Shown here one piece after another: positions 45,698 to 58,890 of a stretch of 64,000 bases of DNA. A program made the translations under genes and the position numbers. The stretch lies in contig OW285196.1 of the NCBI GenBank assembly GCA_935421135.1, positions 2,823,001 through 2,887,000 on the forward strand, read 5' to 3'. The notes under the pieces are model-generated. The model searched no databases. It was given only the letters and a program-made list of their open reading frames with translations, and was not told the DNA's origin. Numbering within the stretch: position 1 is the stretch's first letter; each line of letters starts with the position of its first letter. This DNA is from Bugulina stolonifera (lineage: Eukaryota > Bryozoa > Gymnolaemata > Cheilostomatida > Bugulidae).

Positions 45698-47550
45698 CAC
45701 CTTATAGTTCCAGACATAAATAAACCCAAGTTATTAATGCTAATATAACCTAGGCTACAGTAGTTGATTGAGATGAAATAATGTGAACATAATAAGTCAT
45801 TTTCCTTGTTAAACTTAAATTTGATTGTTGACTACCTTGCTCCATAATACAGCTGCATAGCGCTTCTATGCATCAACTTGATTGTCCAATTTGAGAGGTT
45901 TCAAGAGGAAATTATAGTTTGGTACAACCTGTTCAAGTAAAATGACTTCATCTGTGCGTTATTTAAAATAAGTTGGCATGTTTAGGCCCCTTAGTGCTTA
46001 TACACTGCAAGTAGCCAGCCTTAGACCAACAGTCTGGTTTAATAATAGAACAAGTTTACTTATAATAATTCTAGAAAAGCAGTTAGATGACTATTTGATT
46101 TGTATGTGAATGCATGTACATGTGTACGTATGTAACATATTATATTTCTTGAAGGCCATCGAATAAATCTTCAACTTGCTGATGGTTGGCGTGCCAGATG
46201 ACCAAGATCTAGGCGATGTTCTTTCTCACTAATCCTGCTCTACAGAAGATATGTAGTTGAGCATTGATCAAACCTACCTAAAGATGGCAGAATTGCTTAC
46301 ACCCAACTGTGGTATGTGGTTAACATAAATTCATGTGATAAGGCTGTTGCCTTCTAATATAATAGGTCTACTGATTTTAGGGCTACACTGTAGTGTTTAG
46401 GCCTAGGAGATGGGAGTGGAGCGGAGGGGCTACTCTTTGTCACATTTTTCTTGAATAGGTATTGGGATTACTTCACTTTGTACAAATCATTGGCCACAAG
46501 TGTCGGCCGACCAATTTATTTAAATATATTGCCAATGCTGTTCTGCCTTACATTATTTTGTGGCTGCAGTGATATATGCTTGGGGTAGAGAAACTGTTGG
46601 ACAGGGTATTTTGAATTTGAATAATCCTGGTAGGGTTGTTGGTATATTGCAACAATGTGTAGGCTTGGATCACTATGGATCACTGTAATTATCTAATAAA
46701 ATGGTGGTGCTGAGATGGGTTCAGCTTGGCTCAAGTATCCCAGTATCTATTGTGAGATTGGTAAAATATTGCTAGATAACCACATGTAGAAATGTGATAA
46801 ACCATTTTTTCTGCTTTGTACAGTCTTTACTAAAAACCAAGACTAAGTGTGTCATACTTTCAGTAGTGATTTTTGTTGAATATTATAGTAAGCCGCTAAC
46901 TTCATTTTAGAGAAATTATTGGCCACATTACTGCTACTGGAAGGCCCAAATTATATTACATATACATTGCATTTTTGTGCAAAAAATTTGGAATTAAAAT
47001 AATCACTTAATAATCACCTAATTACGCACAAAACTAAGTCTAAGTTTTTTCTTACTTTCTCTCTATTTCTAACTGGAATTATGTCCAATAGCTTTGATTT
47101 ATGTGTGAACTGTTGCGTGCTCTCTGCAATAGTTTAGGTTCAAAGACGTAGATTTAGAAAAAATAAATTTTTGAAGTTACATGCACATGTATATAAAGTT
47201 AATACTGGAGTTTGAGTACATTTGCATGTGTGCTACTTGCTGTATCACAAAATTTATAACCCAAGTTCTTAGAACGGGTTTGTAATCTTACAAATGGTTC
47301 CAAAAGCAGCACCAAAAAGGAAGTTCCTCGACCCTACTGCGCTTTGTTGAATTGATTGAACTACATGACTTGTACATACAGAATACAGACATTGATGTGC
47401 ATCTTGACATGCATCATTATCATGTATAGTCTAAGTTCCTTTATTAATAACAGATAAAATTATAGTCTATGTTGTGGCAGGCTATGCTTATTCACCACAG
47501 TATCACTGCGGTTGATAACAAGTATGATGGTTAGTCTTCAGCGTGAAACT
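45698..47550. other. Non-coding stretch, copy 2
   Basis: Counterpart of 14603-16456. Nothing supported. Confidence 0.5.
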
Positions 47551-47627
47551 GTGCTGATCTGATAGCGCAATAGGTCGAATGCTCGACTGTCAATCTAATG
47601 CTCGTGGGTTGAATCCTGCTTCAGGAC
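47551..47627 (+). ncRNA. tRNA-like sequence or SINE head, copy 2
   Basis: Identical by eye to 16457-16533, with the same acceptor mismatch and the same decayed B box. Confidence 0.5.
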
Positions 47628-47773
47628 TGATTTTTGTTCATTGGTTAGTATACGATTATATTAGCTAGGTTCACAATGCTAATCTCACCTGTAACTGTGC
47701 CATAAGATTACCGCAGGTGCAATTTTACATTCAACCATACGACAATTTTAGTGGGGTTTGTTGATTGAAATAT

Positions 47774-48438
47774 TGTAATGGTTTCTGTGATTTGGTGCGG
47801 TCGTCCTTAGACGACTATCGACCCAGAAATGAAGTGCCTACGAGTGGTAATAGGACTTCGCATAACATGAAAGATCGAGCGGTCTCAATAGCCCAAGAAC
47901 TACCAAAGACGACCCATCTGGTCCCAAGTCTGACCTTCAGACTATACGTTGAAAGAGAGTGATCCGACCTAGTAGGCGGTTCGCTAAGCGAATGACCTGA
48001 CAAAAGGAAGTGAAAGTCTCTGTATCAAGTATAGATGTGTCTTAATTGAAAGCCAAGTGAAGACTGAGACAATGAACAGTAAAACAATGCCCTTTATATA
48101 GTATAAGGACTTCCGGCCGACGTGACGCCGGGAAAAGACGACGTGTGGTCGCGCGGAAGTTGTGCAACAAGATGGCCGCCGGAAGCCCGACAGCCGACCC
48201 AAAATAGGTCGGGTTCTACAAAAGTTGCTTATGATGGTCAAATTCATGTACAAAATGAATATCAATGAATTCTGAAAGGTCGGGCCTCTGTACATGGGTA
48301 TAAAAGGCATTAAAAAGACTTAGTAATAATCATGTAACTATATACATTAACATATAGTAAAGTACAAGCAGATAGATACATGTATGTGCACACAATAATG
48401 AGTGTCAGATGTAAGATACGATTTGGCGTACCATTACA
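47774..48438 (-). mobile_element. Solo LTR, 665 bp (copy 2)
   Basis: Counterpart of 16680-17344, with TGTAATGGT...ACCATTACA ends and ATAT on both sides. It predates the duplication. Confidence 0.9.
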
Positions 48439-48939
48439 ATATTTTGTTAAAAAAAATTCCAACAAAGTTCTCAAGGTTGTTACTTTTCTCCTCGTTAAAT
48501 GAATAGATTGTACTGTAAGAAGTATATTTATATCTAAGTAACATTCTACTACATGGAGAATCGGTACATAAGCAAGTGTAATGCAATGCAAGTACTTAAA
48601 TGTATAATTAGTGTCATGTAGTTCGGAGACTTTGTTAGAGTTATACGTGACCATTACAGACTGTACAAGAATGATTTTTGTACGCGTGTAAAAACTTTTT
48701 CACAACCAAAGTTTCCTGTTGCAACGATGCCATCGTTCCCCTTTCCTCTTTCAACCACACTGCCTCCTCCCCACCCTTTACATAGAGTACATAGCACTGG
48801 GCAATTACTGGGCATCATGAGAATTGAGGCAACAATAATTGGTGATTGTTAGATACTCAAAGATTTTCAGAATTCTGTGATGTCACTGTAATTTAAATGA
48901 AGCCACATCATTTCATTTTTAAGACAAAATTTAAGTAAA

Positions 48940-51900
48940 ATGGATGCTAGCCGGCCAAACCATCCGGTAATACTTTCGACTGGTTAGTCTCCCAACATTA
49001 CTATTCTCATGTAATATTTGAGTAGATAAGTAGTATAGGCAGCGCAGATCAGCACTGCCTGTACTACTTATATATTTATTCACTAACTGTTTATGCATTA
49101 CATATCAGTTATTCAAACTTCTACTTCTGAACAAAAATAATAATGCAACTCTACTGTTGGATTTTAGATGGTGGAAAAGCATATGTTGGCCGCATGCTTT
49201 ACAAAATCTTGGGTCCTGTAAGTACAAAACGGGAAGAACCACGAGGTAAGCACTTTACAGTTAGAAATAGCCATTCTTTAAAAAAACTTTTAGCATAGTA
49301 GTATATTGTGAAAAGAAAGTTTAAAACCATTCGTACACTAAATCCGACATAATATCATGTAAATCTATGAAGTCGTGTTTACCTGAATAGCACGCCTACC
49401 ATTTGATTACAGAATACTGGACACAGGCAGTTGTTAACTGCACAATGCTCAAAGAAAGGAAGAGACAATGGGAGCGTAAGTTTTCATGTGCGCGTATGTA
49501 GCGTAACTAACATGCTCACTCAATCTCGTGTCTCAACTTTAAGTAGTGATACAACCACTGAGATTCAGGATATATAAACAGATGCCAGAGTTACTGTATT
49601 GTTTTGCAGAATCATGATCAATCAGAGTGCAGATATTGTCTACAGTATACAAGTGTAATAATTTACCATGGGTGTAAGGCAAAAATCTAGAATAGTAAAA
49701 CAACTAGTTGAACAGTTATACACGTACAATGTATTTTCAGAACAATACATGAGAACTACTTGCATTGGAGAATATGAGAAAGTGGTACATTGCCTACATG
49801 TGAAGCTACAGGAAACAGCGGGCCTGGGTAAGTACATTTGTCAAGCAGTTATTCTCATGTATTAATTCTCATTATATAGATCTACAGTCTTGTTACTAGA
49901 ACCAGGTGGTAAACACATGAAATAATATGTTTTATTGTATTTAATGTGACTGTTTAATCATACATATTGTGAGTACATGGTACTTGTCAGCTGGTAAAGA
50001 AAGGGATGTACTAGGGGTTTGATCCTATACAAAAATATTAAGGTTAGGCCTACCCAATTCCATTTCATAGATAGAAAATTAATCTCCTTCACTGAAATTT
50101 GTATAAAATCCATATGAGTAGAGCTTTTGATTCTAATTTGGATAACATTTTGATATAAGTAATACTAATATAGTAATATAACAAGCTAGTAATAACATTA
50201 ACAGTAATTATATACATTGTATATCAATATCGTAGTAACAGGAATGGTAAAGTAGAAAGTCTTCATTTCATAGTACTTTAGCTGGGTCTACATGTATATA
50301 CATTTATTATAATCCTATAAATTTTAGATCCTGTAGAAACTTGTCAAGCGATTATGAATAAACCGATTACCAGCGAGGTCAGCAAAATGTGGCAGGCAAC
50401 CAATACAGCAGGTGTCACTGCAAACACCTGTCTGTGGAAGGCACGAGTTTTAGGTAACCTAACGTTCCGACGAAATTATATATAAATAAAATTAGTTGAT
50501 GATTTATTGATTTATCATTATTGTTTGACTGATTTAGTTGTCCGCACCAGTTCAGTTTGCTTACAAGTAAAAAATGTCCTCTAAACCCACCAACGCGTGA
50601 AAAAAGCTGTACCTGTGTGAGAAATATCTAGCTGTTCGCAACGATACTTGCAAGCTTCTCCAGAAGCTATTGGTTATTGATTTACTTGATTGTTTTTCTC
50701 TTTTCGAAAAATTTCTAAGAGCATTTTTAAGAGCTAAAAGCTAACACTTTTAATGTCAATATGCTTGTTTACAATCATGATGTTCTGTTAACATTGTGAT
50801 AGGAGACATTACTATTCATTGGATATGAGAACCAAAATTACATCTCAAAACTTACCTGATGGGTTTTAAGACTGCTCTGTGGTTTCGGTGAAATATGACA
50901 CTATTGCTACCCAATTGATATTATATAGTAACACTCGTATACATTATTGTACAATGTATGTGTACATGATTGTGCAAATGTAGGTAACCAATAGTATAGA
51001 ACAAAAGTTGGTCTCTCCAACACGTGTCAAATAACCAAAATTAATTGTTATAAATATATAAAGGAGAAAAGGCTTTACTTTTATACCCAGAATACGCGAG
51101 TTTCAAGACCAACAGTCAGTTGTACTCCATAATTTATGTCAACTATTAATAAATATGCATCGATTTATCTTCATAACTGAATCTTTGTAGGCCCAGTCAA
51201 CATCTGTCAGGTAACGGTGGAGAATGTGGAGCAAGAGTATGCCTTGGCCCAACCAAACTTGAGGGACATACTGCTCGGCCCATCTGTAAGTCATATTATT
51301 AGGTAACTTGAGTCGTTAATCTCCTTCATGCTACTGACTACTTGTAACTAGACAGATGAGAATATTCTATGGCATGTTTAGAACCTACCTTTCTCACTTT
51401 TACATATGATATGAAAGTAATATTTTACATTTTAGCAAGATTGATGTGCTCTTTGTTTTTGTAAACCGATTGACAGCCAAGATAAACTTTTTGGTCAGCA
51501 TTGAGACTTGTTAACTTCCTACGGCTGTCTTTATTTGGAAGGTTTGGGGGCAGGTGCCGCATATCACCAAATAGTAAAGTAACATTATAAAATTAGCACC
51601 ATCACTATTGCTATTCTACAGAAATTACTCCTTGTACAGGAATAAACAAGAGAGATTCAATGTCTGCAATATTATTATGATGAGTAGCAGGCACTATGCT
51701 AATCTATATCACACAGTTGTATATAAATATTAAACTGCTTGAATATTTCCAAACTTTGCTACTTAGGCTACATAGGCTTCTTGGCAGCAGCTAGGTGAGA
51801 ACAGCTGGTATTAAAATGGTGTGCTTTCTTAGCTGTAGTTAGAGTTCCAAACATACACAACACGCCGACCGTAGGATGAATAATGTAATCCTGCAAGTAT

Positions 51901-52228
51901 TGAATGCAGGTGTGACGGAAGTGGTTTAAATAGGAATTATATTTCCATTACATTATATTGCTCCTCTTGTTGTGACTAATACTTAAATCTACATATTATA
52001 TGACAAAGGGGTGGTATAGGAAAACAATATTAATAAAACGTCTTGTAAATTGTCTTTTGCTGACACTACAGGAATTAGTTGTGATATCACAGTGTCAATA
52101 ATCTAGTGAATATTGAATACGTTTTACAGAGAAGCAAAAAGATACTAAAAATGGCAGCCTGGGGTATTGGTGCCACTACCACTTTGGGGGCGGCAGCTTA
52201 TTTAGGCTACCGTCTGCTACGGCGGTAG
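48940..52228 (+). CDS. Seven-exon gene for an unrecognised tail-anchored-like protein (copy 2)
   Basis: Exons are 48940-48982, 49168-49245, 49413-49475, 49741-49827, 50328-50453, 51191-51285 and 52130-52228, with the same lengths, splice sites and phases as the copy 1 gene at 17846-21139. The 196-codon frame is intact. I count seven coding differences: Gln5Arg, Val137Ile, Gly138Cys and Lys147Gln, plus three silent changes. The other exons, including the membrane segment at 172-191 and the RLLRR end, are unchanged. Three of the four replacements fall in exon 6. The intact frame suggests that both copies are either under some constraint or very young. Function is not recognised. Confidence 0.8.
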
Positions 52229-53119
52229 GTGAGGTTAGTTGTTAGATTTTAATAAGGTATTACCATTCGTACATATAATTGTTTATTACATTCTACATGC
52301 TTATGTCAACTACATAGTTGTTACTGCTCACACATACTATTTGTACATATTTTATATACATGTACCGTATATGTAAGTTTACCACGTATAGTATGTTATA
52401 CTGTTCAACATATTACTATAATGTACTTACAATGCAGTTTGCTCTACAGGGGATTCAGTGATGTCTGGTAATTTGTGTGTCCTGTAAACTGGTGAATTAT
52501 GCAATTCCTGATGTTCTGTCCCAATGGATATTTTCTTTGTCAAGTCTGAATGTACATTGTAAGTTATATGGTTGCAATTGAATAACTCAATATGTCTTGT
52601 TATAGCATTACACATGTATGTGTGAGGTAGTCATTACTAAAGTAAAATGTGTATTAATATACAGCATAATGTACATGTAGACTGTATGTAGGCTGCCTCA
52701 CTGGTGTGTACTCCTCAGAAGGAAGTACTGAGGAGTAGTCGACATAGACTGATACTTGTCCACTCGTTTAACTTTAGTCAATTGATACTAAATGTTACAG
52801 ATAACCTCTGTGTGAGAAACCTCACAGAAGACCAATTGATCAGTGTGTAGCATCATTCACTCCACCATCATTAGTCAATAGACAGCCTAAAGATGCACTG
52901 AGAGACCCAAACTCCGCGTCCAATTGGTTAATATTCTAATAATCAGCCCCGATACTATCAACTTTAAAACTCAAGGCTCTCTCTACTTTCAACGCCAACC
53001 TCCAACTCAGCAGTAGGTGAGTACTTGCATGGTTAAATATAAATGCTGCAGTACAGCTACTAACACGTACAATGTACACAATTTACAACCTTGATATATA
53101 CAATGTAGATATTATATTG

Positions 53120-53153
53120 TATATACATGTACATGTACATGTATATGTACATA
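53120..53153. repeat. (ACATGT)n microsatellite, copy 2
   Basis: TACATG repeats with one interruption (GTATATG). The copy 1 equivalent at about 22759-22789 is uninterrupted. Confidence 0.85.
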
Positions 53154-54421
53154 CTAGGTATATGGTATGAGCTACTACTCTGCACTATCTATACAATGCA
53201 CTGCAATATTTCAGACGACAACAAATATCTGACTCAGTAGTATTATCTAATAGACCTGTGGCACCTCAGTGACTTTATGTCTTCAACCACCTGGATGTAA
53301 ATAGCTACACGTATGACATAGTGCACCTGCTCGTCTAGAACGCAATGATAGCTACAGATAGTATGCTCAAAGATTGTGGAGATTTAGTTTAGCTCTACCA
53401 TGTCATTGGCTCATAGAAAGAACTTGGCTCACTTTGAGCACTAGGTTAGTTTGGGCAAAGAACCACTTTGAAAATATCAATTACATGTAGAACTAGGACG
53501 CTCTGAAAACGGTCATTTGGAAAGCAACCATTCCAAAACTGTGTAGATTGCATTTAGTAGAGCACAACTCAGAAATGATTTATTATTTTTAGTGTTCTAC
53601 ATGTTAGTTAGTATTAAAAACAAGTGAGATAAATTAGTTGAAAGTTGGGGTTTAGGATTTGACGGTTCAACGGCCCGTTTCAAATTGGCATTTTCAAAAA
53701 GTAGTAAATTCTTTCACTACCAATCATAAGTACTAGGAGTCTAACAAAACCGTTCATCAAATTGATGTATATTAGTATGTTGCATACTTACAATAAAGTG
53801 ACTATCATTTTGTAGCTCTTTCTCCAGATGTGAGTTAGCCCAAGTATACTTAGAATGCAGTGAGGTAGACAGACTGCACATGGGCAATGACACACACAAG
53901 GAGGGTGGAGTTGTACTGCAAGCAATGATTTGACCTCGATAAGGATGATTTGTACACCACCTGCATGCATAAGCTAAGACAATGAAGATACAGTTGGAGT
54001 TTGACGGCCCATTGAACTCCTGCAGTTTGTATCACTCCTAGACAGGTGCATATAATTAAACTGTAAATTAGTTACCTATTTCTAATCATATGTACTCATG
54101 TCTCATACTCTCAATGAAGGGCATGACTGTCATACATATAACGCTGCTCATGGCGGTTTTTCCTCATATAATATTTTCACATGGATCCAAAGAAGATTCT
54201 AAGCTCTATCTACATCTACATCTACATGATTGTGTATGTTATCATAGTGTAATAGACAGCACCAATACTACAGGTGGCTGGTAATGTACAATACTACCAA
54301 GTAGTAACAAGAGTTAACTGTGTGTAATAGAAATAACTGTAAAGATTCTTCATTCAACAATCAGACGATTCGTGCAGACGTAAAGTTTTGAAAGCTGCTG
54401 AATCAGTAAGTCGTCATTATA

Positions 54422-54668
54422 CTGAAAGCTGTCAGACTGTCTGATGGCCCGCAGGCAGTCTCTGTTGGTGAATACACGTCAGCTACAGGTTAGTTTACTT
54501 ATTATTACTGACTTCAGTTGTAAATTTATAAACTCGGTAGCTTGAGAATTCCCCAGATCATCACATACGCATTTTCTCTCAGGTGTACAGGTCCGAGTAA
54601 AGCTTGGCTTCGAGCGATGCCCACGTGACATTATTAATTATTTATGTTACAAACCTCCATGTTTGTGA
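54422..54668 (+). other. Possible spliced exon pair, copy 2
   Basis: Same donor (54489), acceptor (54582) and phase as 24049-24295. The reading frame is preserved to TGA. Doubtful for the same reasons. Confidence 0.3.
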
Positions 54669-56624
54669 TCGAGTATTTACCCTAGATCCTCAAACTGAGG
54701 AGCATTTTTTCAAGTTTTTAAACTGGGGTCTCCACAGGCCGGGGGTCCAGGGGGCCGCCCAGGCCCCCTTAGTGGGGTCCGGAGCTTTTTCAGCATAACT
54801 CACAAAAAGAGAAAGGTTTTAAAACACTGCACACTGTTGCTTAAATCTCATGTTTATTGCAGCTAGATAGCACACTACTGAAAAAATATATTTAAGATTA
54901 GTTTGATTGCTAACTACACGTACATGTACATGTATATTGCCGGGTAGCGTCTATATCCAATAGTACAGTCAAGGTACATGTAATTACTAAAAAACTGAGT
55001 CTGAGTAATGCAAGACCCAGAAGTGTGGGTGTGAGTTTTATAGCTAGGCTGTGTGTAGGGGTTCTGGTTAGTGTCATGAGACTGTGTCTGGGAAGGCCAG
55101 AGAGAGTACCTGATATCCTAGCTGGAAAGAGTAAGAAACTGTACGAGTTAACTTCAGTAAGATAACTTTATTGAACAACAGTCTACAGAAAACCAAAGCT
55201 AGAATGAAAAATTGTGCTCCCAATATATGAATTATAGTTCTCAACCAAGGTCACAAGGTCAAAAATGCGATAAATCAAAAAGCCAAAAAGGGTCCGAGCT
55301 ATAATAGGTACAAACTGGTCTCGAATTACAAGTATAATAAAATGTATAACTACATATCAAAAAGACTATCTGCACATTTCAGAGATGAATACATAGCAAT
55401 AATCGATATCATATAGGTTTACAGGAAGGGTAATAAAAGATAACCAAAAATGGGAAACATGTATACTTGTGATTCACACGACAAAGCAGTCAAATAAAGA
55501 CAATGCAAGGGGATATAGTGGATGCTTACTTCCAATTATATCTGAAGTTATAGTCGTTTGGGAGTCTGCATCACTCAAGATTTTTATTCCTCATGTTTCG
55601 AAACTAGTTCTAACATCATCATTAGCAATTTCATCTCCGATGGTGATACTTGGACTAGCATCGAAATATAAGGAGTAAAATTCAAAAAGTGTCTGCTACT
55701 ACTTTACACCATAAAACATCTTCAAATGTACATGTGTATATAGTAAATAAAAAATAATGCTGTTGCCAGACACTGCTATTGCTTTAAACCAAAACTAAGT
55801 TCTCACCCCATGCTTGCACAGCTTGGTGCTTGGTTTCCTTCACCTCAACTACTGTCTACCAGAAACAACCATCTCTACTTCACCCGCACATGGTGCTGTG
55901 TTATCCGGAGCAGATAATTATGCTTCATCTCCTGTTCAAGCCTGTAGTCTTGTAAAACAGAAACTTTTACACATTTGGAGTTGAATGAAACCTAGTAAAC
56001 CCTAGATTAGATATAATATTGTGGTGGACGACCACAGCGACACTTGTTTGCAAAACAACGTCGACCCTTAAGGATATCCTGAGATACATGTATATACTTA
56101 TCACTGTAAAGGACTAGCCACACTGTTATTACTTCTACTATGAATATTTACTACCCATATATATTACATTTTTAGAACTATTACAGCGGCAAATTTTTAG
56201 TCATCCTTACCTAATGGGATCTTGGATAGTTGTACGGGGCTTGGCGAAAGTTAGAAGTCACTCTGTTTTATCTACAAAAGAGCAAGATAATATTTTATAA
56301 ATCAGTCTTCCCTATGCTTTCAACTAGTATACTTCTTTAAACAAATATAATATGTAACCAACACTAGAGCACTCTGGACTTATTCTGTGTAGTTAGGAGC
56401 ATAACTCGGGGTGCATAATCAATCAAGGCTAGGTAGCCATCTGTTACATTGCTAAAGCTGTTGGGTAGTTGTGGTAGCGAGGGTCATTGTTCGCATCCAT
56501 GACAATATATCTAACTAATGAACCCTATTCTACAGTGCATCTAGAGTTCTAATAAAATTAAACCAAATAAAAATTAAAATGCTAAATCAAAGCGCAATTC
56601 TGGTGCTTCTAAAATTAAGTAATA

Positions 56625-57650
56625 AAACTCTTAATATAATCCACACTCCACAGCATCATATCAATATTCATGCAGGGACCTCATTGTATTAGTTTGAAAT
56701 AGGCCTGCACCGGTGTTGCCTCCCCACTGATATTCGGTTTTTGGGGTGGTGGTAATCAAACACCGGTTGACACCGGTTCTCTTGTGCCTGGTCTCATTCG
56801 GTGTCAACTGATGCCAAATTTGGATCGATATACCGAACCGCACCGGACCCCTTGGTCTCAATCGATGTTAGACGGTGTCAACTTTGGTTCGATATACTGG
56901 ATCGAACCGGTCCAGGAGCTAGTTTGTCTAATAGAGTTGTCCCACCATGATCGTTCAATACAAGGGAACAAAAATCCTCAACACTTTCTTGCAACATGAG
57001 TTCATGCCAATCATTGTTTTTATTTTCAGATATGGCAGGCAGACAGGGCTTCATTAAAACATAGTATATGTATCTTATTTTTATTCAAGTGGCTATTGGG
57101 TTAATGAAAGCAATCAGTGCTTACTCCTACTCCAAGATTTTGTATTTGCCCATGTAGTCTAGTGAGTCTTAAGTTGCATTGGGTCTCACTTCACCTATTT
57201 TATATAATTTTAATAAATATATTAAATATAAAAACATGAGGCTGGACACACACCCAACCGACTACATATAATTTATTAGATTTATTACTGATTGTCTGTG
57301 ACCAAATTACAGAAGAAAAACAGCAAACATAGTTTCCACCACACTCGTACCATTGACACAAAAAGATAACAAATTTAAAATTACATGGGCTAACTTCATA
57401 TCACAAGAGAAAGAAGAAACGCTAGCATAGTTGCATATAATGTAATGATAATGTAGGAAATCTTTCTTGCAAGCTTTCTTGATAGATTGCTGATTTGGTG
57501 TAATTCAGTGTGTCCACCGATTGAGCCTAGCAGATTTATCTTCAGATTGGATATTATGATGGCTCAGTCCGATGAATTCTACCTACAAAATATTGATTGA
57601 ACATTAGTATTAGCTTATTTTAAATAAATAAAGAGCTGGTACTTACTTAC
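56625..57650. other. Single-copy stretch with ACCGGT-rich patch
   Basis: The tandem homology ends at 56624. Bases 56705-56915 are richer in GC and hold repeated ACCGGT and two imperfect copies of CGGTGTCAAC...TTTGG...CGATATAC (about 56800 and 56870). The rest is AT-rich. No gene is supported. Confidence 0.5.
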
Positions 57651-58820
57651 TTAAAGACCTATAAAACATTAGTCCGCCCCATATTGGAATATTGCTCAGC
57701 AATTTATTTAGAAACTACTCAAAAAACAACAGATTTAATAGAGAGAGTACAAAATAAAGCCATTAGAATAATAATATCTGCACCCAAAAAATTTTCTATA
57801 ACAAATGGCCGGTCACTTTTAAACCTACCAACACTCTATAGTCGAAGACTTTTTCTTTTTCACAAATTCACACATAAAAAATTATCAAAAAACAAAGCCT
57901 CAAAGCACATCTTGCATATTGTACAAAAATCTAACAGACATCAGCGCTCTTTACGTAGCAACTGCCTCATAATTAAACCTTCATACAGAACCAATTATGG
58001 CAAATCAACCCTACTAAACCTTCTACATAAATTTACATTAAATAATCTTCCTTCTAAAAGTCTTTTATCCTTTACATGAATTAATAAATATACAATCACT
58101 TAAATCCAGTTTTGGGCAATATGTCCCCTAGACCCTATTTAATAAATATCTTTCTGGATCCTATGCTGAAGTCTTTTCCTATCTTTCTAATTGACGTAGT
58201 GTGCAATCTCTTTATTCTTTCTTTCCGGTCACCCTTTCAGCTCTCAATCTTTCTACGCTGACACATATCTCTAATCTACTGCCACTATGTACATATTGTT
58301 GATAATTACTATATATGCTTATTATAATATTGGCGCTGATCAGTAACAAATATGCTGATCCCTGATTTTTTTTTTTTTGTATCACTATATATGTATGTGT
58401 ATATATTACCTTTTTGCATTAATATAGCACCCATCTCGCTATTCTGCCCTTTTTCTCCTATTGAATAATTATTATTGTATACACATTTGGTCATTATACA
58501 TGTACACTAATGTAGCACCAATCCTGTCTCTCCTTTTTACCTAAACACCTATAATCTGCTATCACTTGTACATATTTTTAATACTTGTTATCTATCTGTT
58601 ATTAAATCACATTATACTATATTATTGGCTCTTGTCATAAGCAATGATATTTGCCTCCCTTTCTTTTTTTTTTTGTTTTTTTTTTGGTTCTCTTTGTTTA
58701 TTTATTTATTCTCTCCTATGAGTTGTATATAATACATATATATTCTTTTTGTGGTCAACAAGTTACCTTTAACAAAATAATGTTATCTGTAAACTTTTAG
58801 AAAACCCAATAAATGTAAAT
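57651..58820 (+). pseudogene. 5'-truncated LINE: ORF2 end and 3' UTR
   Basis: The frame reads KTYKTLVRPILEYCSAIY and DLIERVQNKAIRI, the post-reverse-transcriptase region of a CR1/L2-like ORF2, and ends at TGA 58077-58079. The AT-rich 3' part runs to about 58820 and finishes with short repeats (AATAAATGTAAATGTAA), as many CR1/RTE-like elements do. The upstream part of the element is absent. Confidence 0.75.
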
Positions 58821-58890
58821 GTAATACCAAAAGCATAACTACACAACGATTTTAAATTAAAAAGCCATAAGATAATCAATAATGATTAAC

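Larger units (their letters stand above)
26805..56624. repeat. Tandem duplication, copy 2 (about 29.8 kb)
   Basis: Aligns with 1698-26273 in the same order and orientation. The 5.2-kb length excess is explained by the private events I can see: plus about 750 bp (27576-28325), plus an 807-bp solo LTR, plus a 5306-bp Ty3 element, plus about 200 bp of Ty3-B integrase, minus about 785 bp of Ty3-B gag, minus the copy 1 extras of 302 and 718 bp. Confidence 0.92.
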
